DNA of 64,000 nucleotides from Caballeronia humi (GCF_001544475.1 NZ_FCNW02000003.1:248001-312000); one strand, 5' to 3'; positions 8,941-18,760 are shown, numbered from the stretch's first letter. Notes: a model not told the origin generated them from the sequence alone. Program-made: numbers and translations.

Positions 8941-10512
8941 ATGGGCGACGCTACTTTCACCTCCAATCCGCCGCCGCGCCTGTCGCTTTCCGGCATCAGC
9001 AAGCAATACCCGGCTGTCAAGGCGAACGACGACGTCACGCTTATCGTCGCGCCCGGCGAAATCCACGCGGTGCTCGGCGAGAACGGCGCGGGCAAGTCGA
9101 CGCTGATGAAGATCATCTACGGTGCCGTGCGGCCGGACCAGGGCGAGATCCGCTGGGGAGGCGAGTTAGTCGAGATCAGCAGCCCGGCGGCTGCGCGCAA
9201 GCTCGGTATCGGCATGGTGTTCCAGCACTTTTCGCTGTTCGAGACGCTGACCGTCGGTGAAAACATCGCGCTCGCGCTCGACGACAAGTTCGATCTGAAG
9301 ACGCTGGCGAAGCGCATCCGCGAGGTGTCGGCGGACTACGGGCTCGACGTCGATCCGCAGCGGCACGTCCACAGCCTGACTGTCGGCGAGCGGCAGCGCG
9401 TGGAGATCGTGCGGTGTCTCTTGCAGAACCCGCGCCTGCTGATCATGGACGAGCCGACTTCGGTGCTCACGCCGCAAGCGGTCAAGAAGCTTTTTACGGT
9501 GCTTCGACGGCTTGCGTCGGAGGGCTGCAGCATTCTCTACATCAGCCACAAGCTCGACGAAATCCAGGCGCTCTGCGAGACCGCGACCGTGATGCGCGGT
9601 GGTCGCGTGACGGGCAACGTCGATCCGCGCAAGGAGACGCACGCGTCGCTCGCGCAGTTGATGGTCGGCCATTCGCTGCCCGGCTACACGCGCCGCGCGC
9701 ATACGCCGGGCGATGCACGGCTCGTTGTGAAGAACCTGTCGGTGGCGAGTCCCGACCCGTTCGGCACATCGCTCGAAAACGTCTCGTTCGAGGTCAAGGC
9801 CGGCGAAATCTTCGGGATCGCGGGCGTCTCGGGCAACGGGCAGGCGGAGTTGCTGGCGTCGCTGTCGGGTGAAATCCGCGACCGGCACGTCGCTGCCGAT
9901 GCCGTCTCGATCTGCGGCAAGCCTGCTGCGCGTTTGTCGGCGGGCGCGCGCCGCTCGCTCGGCTTCGCCTTCGTGCCGGAAGAGCGGCTCGGACGCGGCG
10001 CGGTGCCGGCGATGTCGCTCGCGGAGAACGGCTTGCTGACCGCGCATCGCGAAAGCATGGTGAAGGGCGGCTGGATCAACGCGAAGGCCGTGCGCGCGTT
10101 CGCCGACCGCTGCATCCAGTCGTTCGACGTGCGCTGTGGCGGCAACACGGCGCTCGCGCAAAGCCTCTCGGGCGGCAACTTGCAGAAGTTCATCGTCGGA
10201 CGCGAGATTTTGCAGGAGCCGAAGGTGCTCGTCGTCGCGCAACCGACCTGGGGTGTCGACGTCGGCGCGGCCGCGTTCATCCGCCAGCAGTTGCTCGACC
10301 TCGCGGCGCGCGGCGTCGCGATCCTCGTGATTTCGGAGGAACTGGAAGAGCTCTTCGACATCTGCGACCGCCTCGCCGTGCTCGCGCGCGGCAAGCTCTC
10401 TCCCGTGCGCGCGACCGGCGATACGAATGCCGAAGAAATCGGCCTTTTCATGGCGGGCCTCTTCGACGGCAAGCGCGCCGAGCCCGCCGCCATCGACTCA
10501 ATCAACAAATAA
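8941..10512 (+). CDS. ABC importer ATPase with two nucleotide-binding domains (nucleoside/purine type)
   Basis: Encodes 523 residues. The first domain has Walker A GENGAGKSTLM near residue 45, signature LTVGERQRVEI, and Walker B LLIMDEPTSVL. The second domain has a degenerate Walker A GVSGNGQAELL, signature SLSGGNLQKF, and the altered Walker B region AQPTWGVDVG. This two-domain layout with a weakened second site is typical of carbohydrate- and nucleoside-type importers such as the YufO/NupB group. The ribosome site before the ATG is weak. It heads a four-gene operon with two permeases and a BMP binding protein; the position implies purine or nucleoside uptake. Confidence 0.92.
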   Translation: MGDATFTSNPPPRLSLSGISKQYPAVKANDDVTLIVAPGEIHAVLGENGAGKSTLMKIIYGAVRPDQGEIRWGGELVEISSPAAARKLGIGMVFQHFSLFETLTVGENIALALDDKFDLKTLAKRIREVSADYGLDVDPQRHVHSLTVGERQRVEIVRCLLQNPRLLIMDEPTSVLTPQAVKKLFTVLRRLASEGCSILYISHKLDEIQALCETATVMRGGRVTGNVDPRKETHASLAQLMVGHSLPGYTRRAHTPGDARLVVKNLSVASPDPFGTSLENVSFEVKAGEIFGIAGVSGNGQAELLASLSGEIRDRHVAADAVSICGKPAARLSAGARRSLGFAFVPEERLGRGAVPAMSLAENGLLTAHRESMVKGGWINAKAVRAFADRCIQSFDVRCGGNTALAQSLSGGNLQKFIVGREILQEPKVLVVAQPTWGVDVGAAAFIRQQLLDLAARGVAILVISEELEELFDICDRLAVLARGKLSPVRATGDTNAEEIGLFMAGLFDGKRAEPAAIDSINK

Positions 10513-10517
10513 CCCCG

Positions 10518-11627
10518 ATGATCTTTCCCTACCGACTCGAAGCGCGCCCGAGCCCGTCCCGCGCGATGCAGCTTGCCGTTCCGGCCGTCGCGGCGGTCGC
10601 GACGCTCGTCATCGGTTTTCTGATTTTCAGCCTCGTCGGGCAGGACCCGTTGCGCGCGATGCACGCGTTCTTCGTCGAGCCGCTTTCCAACGTGAACGGC
10701 TGGTCGGAGCTCGTGCTGAAGGCGTCGCCGCTGTGCCTGATCGGGCTCGGGCTCGCGGTCGGCTATCGCGCGAACGTGTGGAATATCGGCGCGGAAGGGC
10801 AAATGCTGCTCGGCGGGATCGTCGCGGGCGGGATCGCGATCCACCTGGGCGACACCTCCGGCTGGTGGACGCTGCCGCTGATGATGGCGGGCGGCGTCGC
10901 GGGCGGCATGGCGTGGGCGGCGATCCCGGCGCTCCTCAAGAGCCGCTTCAACACGAATGAAATCCTCACGAGCCTGATGCTCACCTACGTCGCGACGCAG
11001 TTGCTCATCTATCTGGTGAGCGGCCCGTGGCGCGATCCCGAGGGCATGAACTTCCCGATCTCGGCGATGTTCGTCGATGACGCGCTCTTCCCGCGTCTAT
11101 ACGGCGACTGGCACTGGGCGTGGCTGAAGGGCACGCGGATCAACGCGTCGGTGTTCCTGACGGCGATCGCGATTCCGCTCGTCTGGATCTTCATGCGCAA
11201 AAGTTTCGCGGGCTACCGGATGAACGTCGGCGGTCTCGCGCCGCTCGCGGCGCGCTACGCGGGGTTCTCGGACAAGAAAACCATCTGGACGTCGCTTCTG
11301 CTCTCTGGCGCGCTCGCGGGCCTGGCCGGCATGGGCGAAGTCGCCGGGCCGATCGGACAGTTGCAGGCCGGCTGGTCGCCGGGATACGGCTTCACGGCGA
11401 TCATCGTCGTGTTTGTCGGACGGCTGCATCCGATCGGGATCGTGCTAGCCAGTCTCCTGATGGCGCTCCTCTATCTCGGCGGCGAAGCAGTGCAGACGTC
11501 GCTCCAGCTTCCGCAAGCGCTGGCGGGCGTGTTCCAGGGCCTGCTGCTGTTCTGCCTGCTCGGCTGCGATCTCTTCGTCAACTATCGCGTGCGGCGCCGG
11601 ACGGTGCATCACGCGGCGCATTCCTGA
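10518..11627 (+). CDS. ABC transporter permease 1 (BmpA-associated)
   Basis: Encodes 369 residues with roughly ten hydrophobic segments. Seen: GLGLAVGYRANVWNIGAEGQ near residue 80 and SRFNTNEILTSLMLTYVA near residue 140, both typical of the inner-membrane permease that pairs with BMP-family binding proteins. It follows the ATPase by five bases. Known family role: a heterodimeric membrane channel with the next gene product. Substrate by context: purines or nucleosides. Confidence 0.92.
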   Translation: MIFPYRLEARPSPSRAMQLAVPAVAAVATLVIGFLIFSLVGQDPLRAMHAFFVEPLSNVNGWSELVLKASPLCLIGLGLAVGYRANVWNIGAEGQMLLGGIVAGGIAIHLGDTSGWWTLPLMMAGGVAGGMAWAAIPALLKSRFNTNEILTSLMLTYVATQLLIYLVSGPWRDPEGMNFPISAMFVDDALFPRLYGDWHWAWLKGTRINASVFLTAIAIPLVWIFMRKSFAGYRMNVGGLAPLAARYAGFSDKKTIWTSLLLSGALAGLAGMGEVAGPIGQLQAGWSPGYGFTAIIVVFVGRLHPIGIVLASLLMALLYLGGEAVQTSLQLPQALAGVFQGLLLFCLLGCDLFVNYRVRRRTVHHAAHS

Positions 11628-11658
11628 TTCTTAAGATTCCTCGCGAGGCTCGAACAAT

Positions 11659-12588
11659 ATGGACATCAATCAGGCCGGCAACCTCGCCACCAGCGCCGTC
11701 ATCGCGGCGATTCCGCTGATGTACGCGGGCGCGGGCGAACTCGTCGCGGAGAAGTCGGGCGTGCTGAACCTCGGCGTCGAAGGGATGATGCTGATGGGCG
11801 CCGTCTCGGGCTACGCCGTCACGGCGATCACAGGCAATCCGTGGCTCGGGATCGGCGCGTCGCTGCTCGCGGGGATGGCGATGTCGCTCCTCTTCGGCTT
11901 TCTCACGATCACGATGCTCGCGAACCAGGTCGCGACGGGGCTTTCGCTCACGATCTTCGGCATCGGCTTTTCGGCGTATATCGGGAAGCCCTATACATCG
12001 GCGGCGGTGCGCGCGTCGATCGAGGCGATGCCGATTCCGGGCCTCTCGTCGATTCCGGTCGTCGGCCCCGCGTTCTTCTCGCTCACACCACTCGGCTATC
12101 TCGCGTTCGTCATGTTCGGCGTGATCGGATGGTTCCTGTACCGCACGCGCGCCGGGCTCGTGCTGCGCTCGGTCGGGGAGTCGCCGGCAGTCGCGCATTC
12201 GGTCGGTTTTCCGGTAGTCGGCGTGCGCTACGGCGCGACGCTCTTCGGTGGCGCGATGGCGGGCATCGGCGGCGGCTATTACTCGATCGTCTACCTGCAC
12301 ATCTGGCAGGAGCAACTGACCTCGGGCCGCGGCTGGATCGCGCTCGCGCTCGTCGTGTTCGCGACGTGGCGGCCGGGGCGGCTGATGATCGGCGCGCTGC
12401 TCTTCGGCGCGGTGATGGCGCTGCAGTTCTACGCGCAGGCGATCGGCGTGCCGGTCCCGACGCAGTTCCTCGCGATGCTGCCTTACATCGCGACGATCGT
12501 CGTGCTCGTGCTGATCTCGCGCAATCCGAACACGATCAAGCTGAATGCGCCGGCCTCGCTCGGCAAGCCGTTCTTCGCGGCGAGCTGA
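11659..12588 (+). CDS. ABC transporter permease 2 (BmpA-associated)
   Basis: Encodes 309 residues. Seen: EKSGVLNLGVEGMMLMGAVS near residue 30 and TSGRGWIALALVVFATWRPG near residue 220, the family signatures of the second, shorter permease. It is highly hydrophobic throughout. It starts 31 bases after permease 1 and precedes the binding-protein gene by 125 bases. It forms the membrane pore with permease 1. Confidence 0.92.
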   Translation: MDINQAGNLATSAVIAAIPLMYAGAGELVAEKSGVLNLGVEGMMLMGAVSGYAVTAITGNPWLGIGASLLAGMAMSLLFGFLTITMLANQVATGLSLTIFGIGFSAYIGKPYTSAAVRASIEAMPIPGLSSIPVVGPAFFSLTPLGYLAFVMFGVIGWFLYRTRAGLVLRSVGESPAVAHSVGFPVVGVRYGATLFGGAMAGIGGGYYSIVYLHIWQEQLTSGRGWIALALVVFATWRPGRLMIGALLFGAVMALQFYAQAIGVPVPTQFLAMLPYIATIVVLVLISRNPNTIKLNAPASLGKPFFAAS

Positions 12589-12713
12589 AGGCTGGACTGC
12601 GCGCGGTGTTGTACATCGGCTGCACGGCGCGGCGTACGGGTTCCGTTCCCATTTTTGACACAACAAACTGACAGACGATTTCGCTTTTCACAACATCGAC
12701 CAGGAGAATCACA

Positions 12714-13808
12714 ATGAAAAAATCATGGCTGAACGCGCTGACGGCTGCGGGTACCGCGGTCGCGCTGTCCGCGACGCTCGCGGCAGCGAGCGCCCGGGCG
12801 GCGGACGCACCGGGCATCGCGTTCGTCTATCTGGGCAACCCGGGCGACGCGGGCTGGACCTTCGCCCACGACGTGGGCAGCAAGGAAGCGGAAGCGAAAT
12901 TCGGCAACAAGGTCAAGATCACGCGCGTGGAGAACGTGCCGGAATCGGCGGATTCGGAGCGCGTGTTCCGCGATCTCGCGAACAAGGGCAACAAGGTCAT
13001 CTTCGGGACGAGCTTCGGCTATCAGGACTTTCAGTTAAAGGTCGCGAAGGACTTTCCCGACACGATCTTCCTGACCGCGACCGGCTTCAAAAAGGCCAAG
13101 AACTTCGGCACGTACGACGTGCGGATGTACCAGGGCGCGTATCTGGCGGGCGTCGCCGCGGGTTACGTGACGAAGACGAACACGCTCGGCTTCGTGGCAT
13201 CGGTGCCGATTCCCGAGGTGATCCGCAACATCAACGCGTACACGATGGGCGCGCGTTCCGTGAATCCGAAGATCCATACGAAGGTCATCTGGATCAATAG
13301 CTGGTTCGATCCGGGCAAGGAAAAGCAGGCGGCGGAAACGCTGATCGGCCAGGGCGCCGACGTGCTGCTGCAAAACACCGATTCGAACGCGACGCTCGCG
13401 ACGGCCGCCGAAAAGAAGGTGTTCGCGTTCGGCTGGGATTCGAACATGAAAAAGTTCGGCCCGAGCGCGCATCTGGGCTCGGTTGTCGCGCACTGGGGCG
13501 TGTACTACAACGAAGTGATCCAGCAGGTTCTGGACGGCAAGTGGAAGAACGATCCGGTGTGGCTCGGCATGCCGCAGAAGGCGGTCGATCTCGAGGACCT
13601 GAACAGCGGCGCGATTCCCGCGAAGGCGATGCAGGCCGTCGCGGCGAAGCGTGACGAACTGCACGGCGGCAAGTGGGACGTGTTCACCGGGCCGATCAAG
13701 GATCAGGCGGGCGCGGAGAAGGTCGCGGCGGGCAAGACGCTGACCGATCCGGAATTGCAGCGCATCAACTGGTATGTGGAAGGCGTGGACGGGTCGCTGC
13801 CGAAGTAA
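12714..13808 (+). CDS. BMP-family periplasmic binding protein of the purine importer
   Basis: Encodes 364 residues. A typical signal peptide is seen: MKKSW, a hydrophobic core and a cut after ASARA near residue 29. The mature start IAFVYLGNPGDAGWTF and the block FGTSFGYQDF fit the BMP/PnrA family, which binds nucleosides or purine bases. A strong aggag site precedes the ATG. It closes the operon and is followed by a bidirectional terminator. The ligand is inferred from the neighbouring urate genes; a uracil, guanosine or xanthine ligand is equally possible. Confidence 0.9.
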   Translation: MKKSWLNALTAAGTAVALSATLAAASARAADAPGIAFVYLGNPGDAGWTFAHDVGSKEAEAKFGNKVKITRVENVPESADSERVFRDLANKGNKVIFGTSFGYQDFQLKVAKDFPDTIFLTATGFKKAKNFGTYDVRMYQGAYLAGVAAGYVTKTNTLGFVASVPIPEVIRNINAYTMGARSVNPKIHTKVIWINSWFDPGKEKQAAETLIGQGADVLLQNTDSNATLATAAEKKVFAFGWDSNMKKFGPSAHLGSVVAHWGVYYNEVIQQVLDGKWKNDPVWLGMPQKAVDLEDLNSGAIPAKAMQAVAAKRDELHGGKWDVFTGPIKDQAGAEKVAAGKTLTDPELQRINWYVEGVDGSLPK

Positions 13809-13840
13809 GGTTTTACGCGAGTCGCATTTTTGCCAAAAGG

Positions 13841-13876
13841 AAAGGCCGCACTTCGCAGGAAGTGCGGCCTTTCTGT
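13841..13876. terminator. Bidirectional terminator between the ABC operon and dodecin
   Basis: A perfect 13-base stem (aaaggccgcactt with its complement) around a cgcagg loop is followed by a T-rich tail. It sits between two converging genes. Confidence 0.88.
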
Positions 13877-13891
13877 TTGAAGCTATGGGCG

Positions 13892-14101
13892 TCACTCTTC
13901 CAGGCGCAGCCCGACCTTCAACGTGACCTGCCAGTGCAGGACTTTGCCTTCCTCGATGTGCCCGCGGGTCTCTACCACTTCGAACCAGTGCATGTTGCGC
14001 AGCGTCTTGGACGCCTTGGTCAGCGCGACACGCACGGCGTCATCGCTTGACTGCGTCGACGAGCCGGTAAGTTCGATCATCTTGTATACGTGTTCCGACA
14101 T
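13892..14101 (-). CDS. Dodecin
   Basis: Encodes 69 residues, the exact size of dodecin, a flavin-binding dodecamer that stores and buffers riboflavin or FMN. Seen: [20 protein letters not shown] at the N-terminus and the central [20 protein letters not shown], including the family tryptophan that stacks on the flavin. A longer frame runs to 14272, but only the ATG at 14101, with a gagaac site upstream, gives the family start. Firm assignment. Confidence 0.93.
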   Translation of the reverse strand: MSEHVYKMIELTGSSTQSSDDAVRVALTKASKTLRNMHWFEVVETRGHIEEGKVLHWQVTLKVGLRLEE

Positions 14102-14336
14102 GATGTTCTCCTTGGATTGAGGCGGATTGACGTGGCTTTCGATTTGCCACGATGTTGCAGCAAGACATGCGCCACGGTTCGGCGCGCGAGCGTGGGTGCA
14201 ATCAATTAAAGGACATGAAGGGGCAGCGCCGAAAGTCGGAAAGACACTGACGCGTTTCGCTGCTGCTGCCATGAAGGCGCAGCCGGTGATCGAGGGATTG
14301 GGATCGCCCGGGCAGAGGATGCCCGGGCATTGAAGA

Positions 14337-14828
14337 TCAGCGCAGCGGTCGCGACGCGGCGTCGCCTGCGTCCTGCCGGCGTGTGCCGCGACGCGTGCGC
14401 GCCGAGACCGTCGCGCCGAATTCGCTCAGGATCTGCGTGCGGGCGCGGCTCGCGAACACGAGGAAACCGAAGCCGTTCGCCTCGTACCAGTAACCGCCGT
14501 TCTCGAGTCCGTCGAGCGGCTGTTCGAGCGCGTTCGTGATCGACTCGATGCAGCGGCGATGCAGTTCCTCGGTCGCCGGGTAGGGCGGCTGGGCGCCGCG
14601 CACGCTGCATAGCAGGACATCGAGACCGGGCAGGACGTGCGCATAGAGAACCGGCTCGTCCTGCGCGCGGGCGCGCGCGATCTTGGTGTCGAGCTGGCCG
14701 AACGCCTTGAAATGTCGAAGGACCGCCAGGAACGACTCGTCCCCGTCGACCTTCACGCGTTTACGCTTTTTCGGGAAGGACATAAAAATTCGCCTGAAAA
14801 AGAATTGCAAGAAACGCAGCGTCCTCAT
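14337..14828 (-). CDS. Hypothetical protein (unrecognised, basic N-terminus)
   Basis: Encodes 163 residues from the ATG at 14828, which has a good gggag site seven bases upstream. An ATG at 14783 would give 148 residues. The N-terminus is very basic ([16 protein letters not shown]), the middle contains [18 protein letters not shown] and [20 protein letters not shown], and the C-terminus is arginine-rich. There is no signal peptide, although the extreme N-terminus has an aromatic-rich stretch ([12 protein letters not shown]). I do not recognise the family. Confidence 0.65.
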   Translation of the reverse strand: MRTLRFLQFFFRRIFMSFPKKRKRVKVDGDESFLAVLRHFKAFGQLDTKIARARAQDEPVLYAHVLPGLDVLLCSVRGAQPPYPATEELHRRCIESITNALEQPLDGLENGGYWYEANGFGFLVFASRARTQILSEFGATVSARTRRGTRRQDAGDAASRPLR

Positions 14829-15174
14829 GCGGCCACTCCCGTCTTGCGGGCCGGACTTTGATCTTGGCACGTCGATCTTTTATAGCACATCGAAGTGGTC
14901 GGTTCACCGCGATTCGGTGGGGCGCTGCACATCGCCGGCTAACCGTCCGCCGGACGATGCGCGGCGCGCACGAATCGTGCCGAAGACCTGCGGCGGCTCG
15001 CTTGGCATCAGTCTCAATAATAGTCCCGCAATTCCGCGTGCGACGAAAAATCTCGAAGAAAAAAGCTGCAGCGCATACGAATTAGCCTCGCCGAATCGCC
15101 TGCCAATGCAAAAAACCCGCGACGGAGCGCGGGTCGGATGAGATGCGCACACAGGCGGTGCGTACGGGCGAATC
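14829..15174. other. Gene-free 346-base interval before mscL
   Basis: No coding frame with a convincing start is seen. Its right end holds the mscL terminator; the left part should hold the promoter of the hypothetical gene. Confidence 0.5.
15109..15135 (-). terminator. Terminator of mscL
   Basis: Read on the minus strand, the stem cccgcg/cgcggg with a six-base loop is followed by a run of six T, about 40 bases after the mscL stop. Confidence 0.85.
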
Positions 15175-15615
15175 TCAGAGACGCGGTGAATTCTTCAGCG
15201 AATCGCGGATCTCGCGCAGCAGCAGCACGTCTTCGGGCGTCGCAGCGGGTGCCGTTTCGTTGGGCTTGCGCAAGTTATTGATGAACTTGACCATCAGGAA
15301 AATGATGAACGCCAGGATGATGAAGTTGATCAGGACCGTGATGAACGAGCCGTAGCCGAACACGGCGACGCCAGCCGTCTGCAGGTCTTTATACGAGCCG
15401 ATATTGCCCTTGAACGTCTCCGGTATGGGCCCGAGCTTGACGAACAGGTTCGAGAAGTCGAGCCCGCCTGTCGCGAGCCCGACGACCGGCATGATCAGAT
15501 CCTTGACGATGGAGTTCACGATGGTCGAGAACGCGCCACCGATGATCACACCGACGGCCAGGTCCATGACGTTGCCCTTCAGGGCGAAATTCTTGAATTC
15601 CTGAATCATGCTCAT
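15175..15615 (-). CDS. mscL: Large-conductance mechanosensitive channel
   Basis: Encodes 147 residues. It opens under membrane tension to release solutes during osmotic downshock. Seen: the N-terminal [20 protein letters not shown], the first transmembrane helix [20 protein letters not shown], the periplasmic loop, the second helix at residues 78-103 ([20 protein letters not shown]), and the cytoplasmic helix [16 protein letters not shown] codons at 15615 and 15609 compete; a ggaggaa site upstream favours 15615. Monocistronic. Firm assignment. Confidence 0.96.
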   Translation of the reverse strand: MSMIQEFKNFALKGNVMDLAVGVIIGGAFSTIVNSIVKDLIMPVVGLATGGLDFSNLFVKLGPIPETFKGNIGSYKDLQTAGVAVFGYGSFITVLINFIILAFIIFLMVKFINNLRKPNETAPAATPEDVLLLREIRDSLKNSPRL

Positions 15616-16039
15616 GCGCGGCTTCCTCCAGTAAAAAGTTCGCGACGATTGGCGCAAACGGGCAGCAAAGCTGATGCCAAAGTTTAAGCGGACGAATATT
15701 CCTCCTCATTGCGTCCGCGGGTGGAGCAGAGTCATGATAGCTAATCGGTCCCCACGACGCGCGCGGTTTTTGACGCGTTAAGGATTTTTGGCTTGCTGCG
15801 GCTGGCTCGTCGCTTCATTCGACCTGTACGTTTTACACCGGGCCTGACCACGCATGCGATAGGCGCGCTGAGAGCAACGCGCTGACGCGCGCCCGCCTTC
15901 GGGCATACAACCTGCTTATATCGACGGCCAGAGTCCGCGCGCGGCTTTACATCGCCGCAGCGAATGCTCATGCCCGCTTTCGCTGCCGCGCTTCGCAAGA
16001 GAAGCACGGCGCATTACCATCACCGAGAACCACCACTAC
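15616..16039. other. 424-base divergent intergenic region, mscL / glgX
   Basis: No gene is seen. It must contain two divergent promoters. AT-rich spots occur near 15,735 (catgatagctaatc) and 15,910 (ctgcttatatcg), but neither pairs with a clear -35 element. Confidence 0.4.
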
Positions 16040-18247
16040 ATGCCGAACGATATCCGTATTGCCGAAGGTTCGCCGTTTCCGCTCGGCGCCACCTGGGACG
16101 GCGAAGGCGTCAATTTCGCGCTCTTTTCCGCTAACGGGACCAAAGTCGAACTGTGCCTTTTCGACGAAAAAGGTGAGAAGGAAATCGAACGCATCGAACT
16201 CCCGGAATACACCGATGAAGTGTGGCACGTCTACGTCCGCGGGCTGAAGCCGGGCACGGTGTACGGCTATCGCGTGCACGGCCCGTACGAGCCCGAAGCC
16301 GGCCATCGCTTCAACCCGAACAAGCTGCTCCTCGACCCGTACGCGAAGGCGCACGTCGGCGAGTTGACGTGGGACCCGGCCGTTTTCGGCTACACGCTCA
16401 ACGCCGACGGCGACGATCTCACCTTCGACGAACGCGACAGCGCGCCCTTCATGCAGAAGTGCCAGGTCGTCGACCAGACGTTCCAGTGGACCCACCCGAC
16501 GCGCGTGCGCGTGCCCTGGGAACGCACGATCTTCTACGAAACCCACGTGCGTGGTTACACGAAGCGCCATCCAGCCGTGCCCGAGCACATGCGCGGCACG
16601 TTCGAGGGTTTGGGACAAAAGGAAGTCATCGAGCACATCAAGAGTCTTGGCGTGACCTCGGTCGAACTGATGCCGATCCACGCATTCGTCAACGACAGCC
16701 ATCTCACTGATAAAGGCCTCACCAACTACTGGGGCTACAACACGATCGGCTTTTTCGCTGCCGATCCGCGCTTTTTCGCGCGCGGCCCGGGTGTGGTCGC
16801 CGAGTTCAAGGAAATGGTCGACCGGCTGCACGAAGCGGGGCTCGAAGTGATCCTCGACGTCGTCTACAACCACACGGCCGAAGGCAACGAGCGCGGACCG
16901 ACGCTGTCGTTCCGCGGCATCGACAACGCCTCGTACTATCGTCTGATGCCCGAGGAAAACCGCTATTACATCAACGATACCGGCACCGGCAACACGCTGA
17001 ACCTGTCGCATCCGCGCGTTTTGCAGATGGTCACGGACAGCCTGCGCTACTGGGTGACGGAAATGAACGTCGACGGCTTCCGTTTCGACCTCGCGACGAT
17101 CCTCGGCCGCGAGCCGTACGGTTTCGATGAAGGCGGCGGTTTCCTCGACAGTTGCCGGCAGGACCCGATTCTCTCGAGCGTCAAGCTGATCGCCGAACCG
17201 TGGGATTGCGGCCCGGGCGGCTATCAAGTGGGCGGCTTCCCGCCCGGCTGGGCCGAATGGAACGACCGGTACCGCGACACCGTCCGCGAATTCTGGAAGG
17301 GCGACGACGGCGTCGCGGCCGAACTCGCGACGCGCATCACCGGTTCCGGCGACAAGTTCAACCATCGCGGGCGTCGTCCGTGGGCGAGCGTGAACTTCAT
17401 CACCGCGCACGACGGCTTCACGCTGAACGACCTCGTCTCGTACAACGACAAGCACAACGACGCCAACGGCGAGGATGGCAAGGACGGCCATTCGGACAAC
17501 AAGTCGTGGAACTGCGGCGCCGAGGGTTCCACCGACGATCCCGAAATTCGCACGTTGCGCGAGCGTCAGAAGCGCAACATGCTCGCGACCCTGCTGTTCT
17601 CGCAAGGCACGCCGATGGTCCTTGCGGGCGACGAGTTCGGCCGCACGCAGCAGGGCAACAACAACGCGTATTGCCAGGATAACGAGATAAGCTGGGTCGA
17701 CTGGGAAGGGATCGACGATGACGGCCGCGCGCTGATCGAATTCATGCGCAAGCTGACGACGCTGCGGCACACGCTTCCAGTGCTGCGTCGCGGGCGCTTT
17801 TTGACCGGCGAGTATCACGAAGATTTGCAGGTCGCCGACGTGAAGTGGCTGAGTCCGTCCGGCGACGAACTGATGCCCGAGCAATGGGACGATCCGTCGA
17901 TGCGCTGCTTCGGCCTCGTGATCGACGGCCGCGCGCAGGCGACGGGCATCCGCCGGCCAGCATCGGACGCGACGCTGCTCGTGGTGGTGAACGCCCATCA
18001 CGATGTCGTCGATTTCACACTGCCGGAAGTGCCGGGCAGCGACCAGTGGAGCTGCCTCATCGATACGAACGCGCCGATCCGCGAAGAACTCGAAGATTTC
18101 GATTCAGGCGCGGTGTATCAGGTGACGGGGCGCTCGTTGCTGCTCTTCGCGCTGCATGCGCGCGGCGCGACCAAGCGCATCTTCAAGCGCCTGGAAGAAG
18201 CGCTGACGGACGAAGTGGAACCGGAAGGCGATGCGCCGAAGGGCTGA
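16040..18247 (+). CDS. glgX: Glycogen debranching enzyme GlgX
   Basis: Encodes 735 residues. It hydrolyses alpha-1,6 branches of phosphorylase limit dextrin. An N-terminal CBM48 domain (GVNFALFSANGTKVELCLFD) is followed by the GH13 barrel. Catalytic blocks are visible: DVVYNHTAEGNERGP, the nucleophile region VDGFRFDLATILGRE near residue 347, the acid region KLIAEPWDCGPGG near residue 385, and FITAHDGFTLNDL near residue 453. An acidic tail follows. No other glycogen gene is adjacent, unlike the common glgBXCA order. Firm assignment. Confidence 0.96.
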   Translation: MPNDIRIAEGSPFPLGATWDGEGVNFALFSANGTKVELCLFDEKGEKEIERIELPEYTDEVWHVYVRGLKPGTVYGYRVHGPYEPEAGHRFNPNKLLLDPYAKAHVGELTWDPAVFGYTLNADGDDLTFDERDSAPFMQKCQVVDQTFQWTHPTRVRVPWERTIFYETHVRGYTKRHPAVPEHMRGTFEGLGQKEVIEHIKSLGVTSVELMPIHAFVNDSHLTDKGLTNYWGYNTIGFFAADPRFFARGPGVVAEFKEMVDRLHEAGLEVILDVVYNHTAEGNERGPTLSFRGIDNASYYRLMPEENRYYINDTGTGNTLNLSHPRVLQMVTDSLRYWVTEMNVDGFRFDLATILGREPYGFDEGGGFLDSCRQDPILSSVKLIAEPWDCGPGGYQVGGFPPGWAEWNDRYRDTVREFWKGDDGVAAELATRITGSGDKFNHRGRRPWASVNFITAHDGFTLNDLVSYNDKHNDANGEDGKDGHSDNKSWNCGAEGSTDDPEIRTLRERQKRNMLATLLFSQGTPMVLAGDEFGRTQQGNNNAYCQDNEISWVDWEGIDDDGRALIEFMRKLTTLRHTLPVLRRGRFLTGEYHEDLQVADVKWLSPSGDELMPEQWDDPSMRCFGLVIDGRAQATGIRRPASDATLLVVVNAHHDVVDFTLPEVPGSDQWSCLIDTNAPIREELEDFDSGAVYQVTGRSLLLFALHARGATKRIFKRLEEALTDEVEPEGDAPKG

Positions 18248-18366
18248 GGGGAGGGAGGGCGGATACGGGCCCTGTATGATGCGGGTCCGTCTCCCTTTCC
18301 CACAACCGCCATCCGGACGATGAACGAAACGAACTCGCCACACCGCGCCCGCTTCATCGAAGCGAC

Positions 18367-18486
18367 ATGATTTTCGACGCGATAGCACGCGTCGCGTGTT
18401 GGGATCAGCTCGAGCGCGTGTGGGAGTTCATCGTCGCGTTCTTCAAGTTTCTGTGGGCGCTGCTGCGTTTTCTCGGCGGCGGGTGA
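18367..18486 (+). CDS. Candidate small hydrophobic protein (39 aa)
   Basis: The frame from the ATG at 18367 gives 39 residues. It starts MIFDAIARVACWDQLERV and continues into a hydrophobic, aromatic segment (FIVAFFKFLWALLRFL) ending in GGG, so it looks like a single-pass membrane peptide. Its ATG overlaps (ATGA) the stop of a 16-codon frame that begins at 18320, which could couple translation. There is no family match, and the small size means chance cannot be excluded. Confidence 0.35.
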   Translation: MIFDAIARVACWDQLERVWEFIVAFFKFLWALLRFLGGG

Positions 18487-18760
18487 GCGCCGGATTGCTC
18501 CAGAAGTCCGACGCGCGCCGTCACGCAGCCGTTTGTACGGATGAACATGCCGTGCATGGCGATGAGCCGCTGCACGACGCCGGGCCCGTACCCGCAGTCC
18601 CCAATGCCGCCGATATTCGCGAAGTAACTCAGCTTGATGTGCGATCGTCGCCTCGATAACGCGTGCGCTCGACGGGCATCGTCTCCGGCAAACGATTCGA
18701 TTGGACCATTACCGAAGCCTGAGCATCTCGGCACGAGTAGAGCCTGTGTGCGGGCGATAG

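Noticed and set aside
14337..14828. PKKRKRV near the N-terminus resembles a eukaryotic nuclear localisation signal
   Set aside because: Basic heptapeptides of this kind arise by chance in high-GC proteins; no other sign of a secreted effector.
15968..18001. 677-residue minus-strand frame over glgX
   Set aside because: It is the antisense shadow of glgX; the composition is Arg/His/Val-rich and has no known domain.
18490..18760. Possible gene remnant on the minus strand (frame containing ANIGGIGDCGYGPGVVQRL)
   Set aside because: About 50 sensible codons but no start, ribosome site or known family; left as unassigned.
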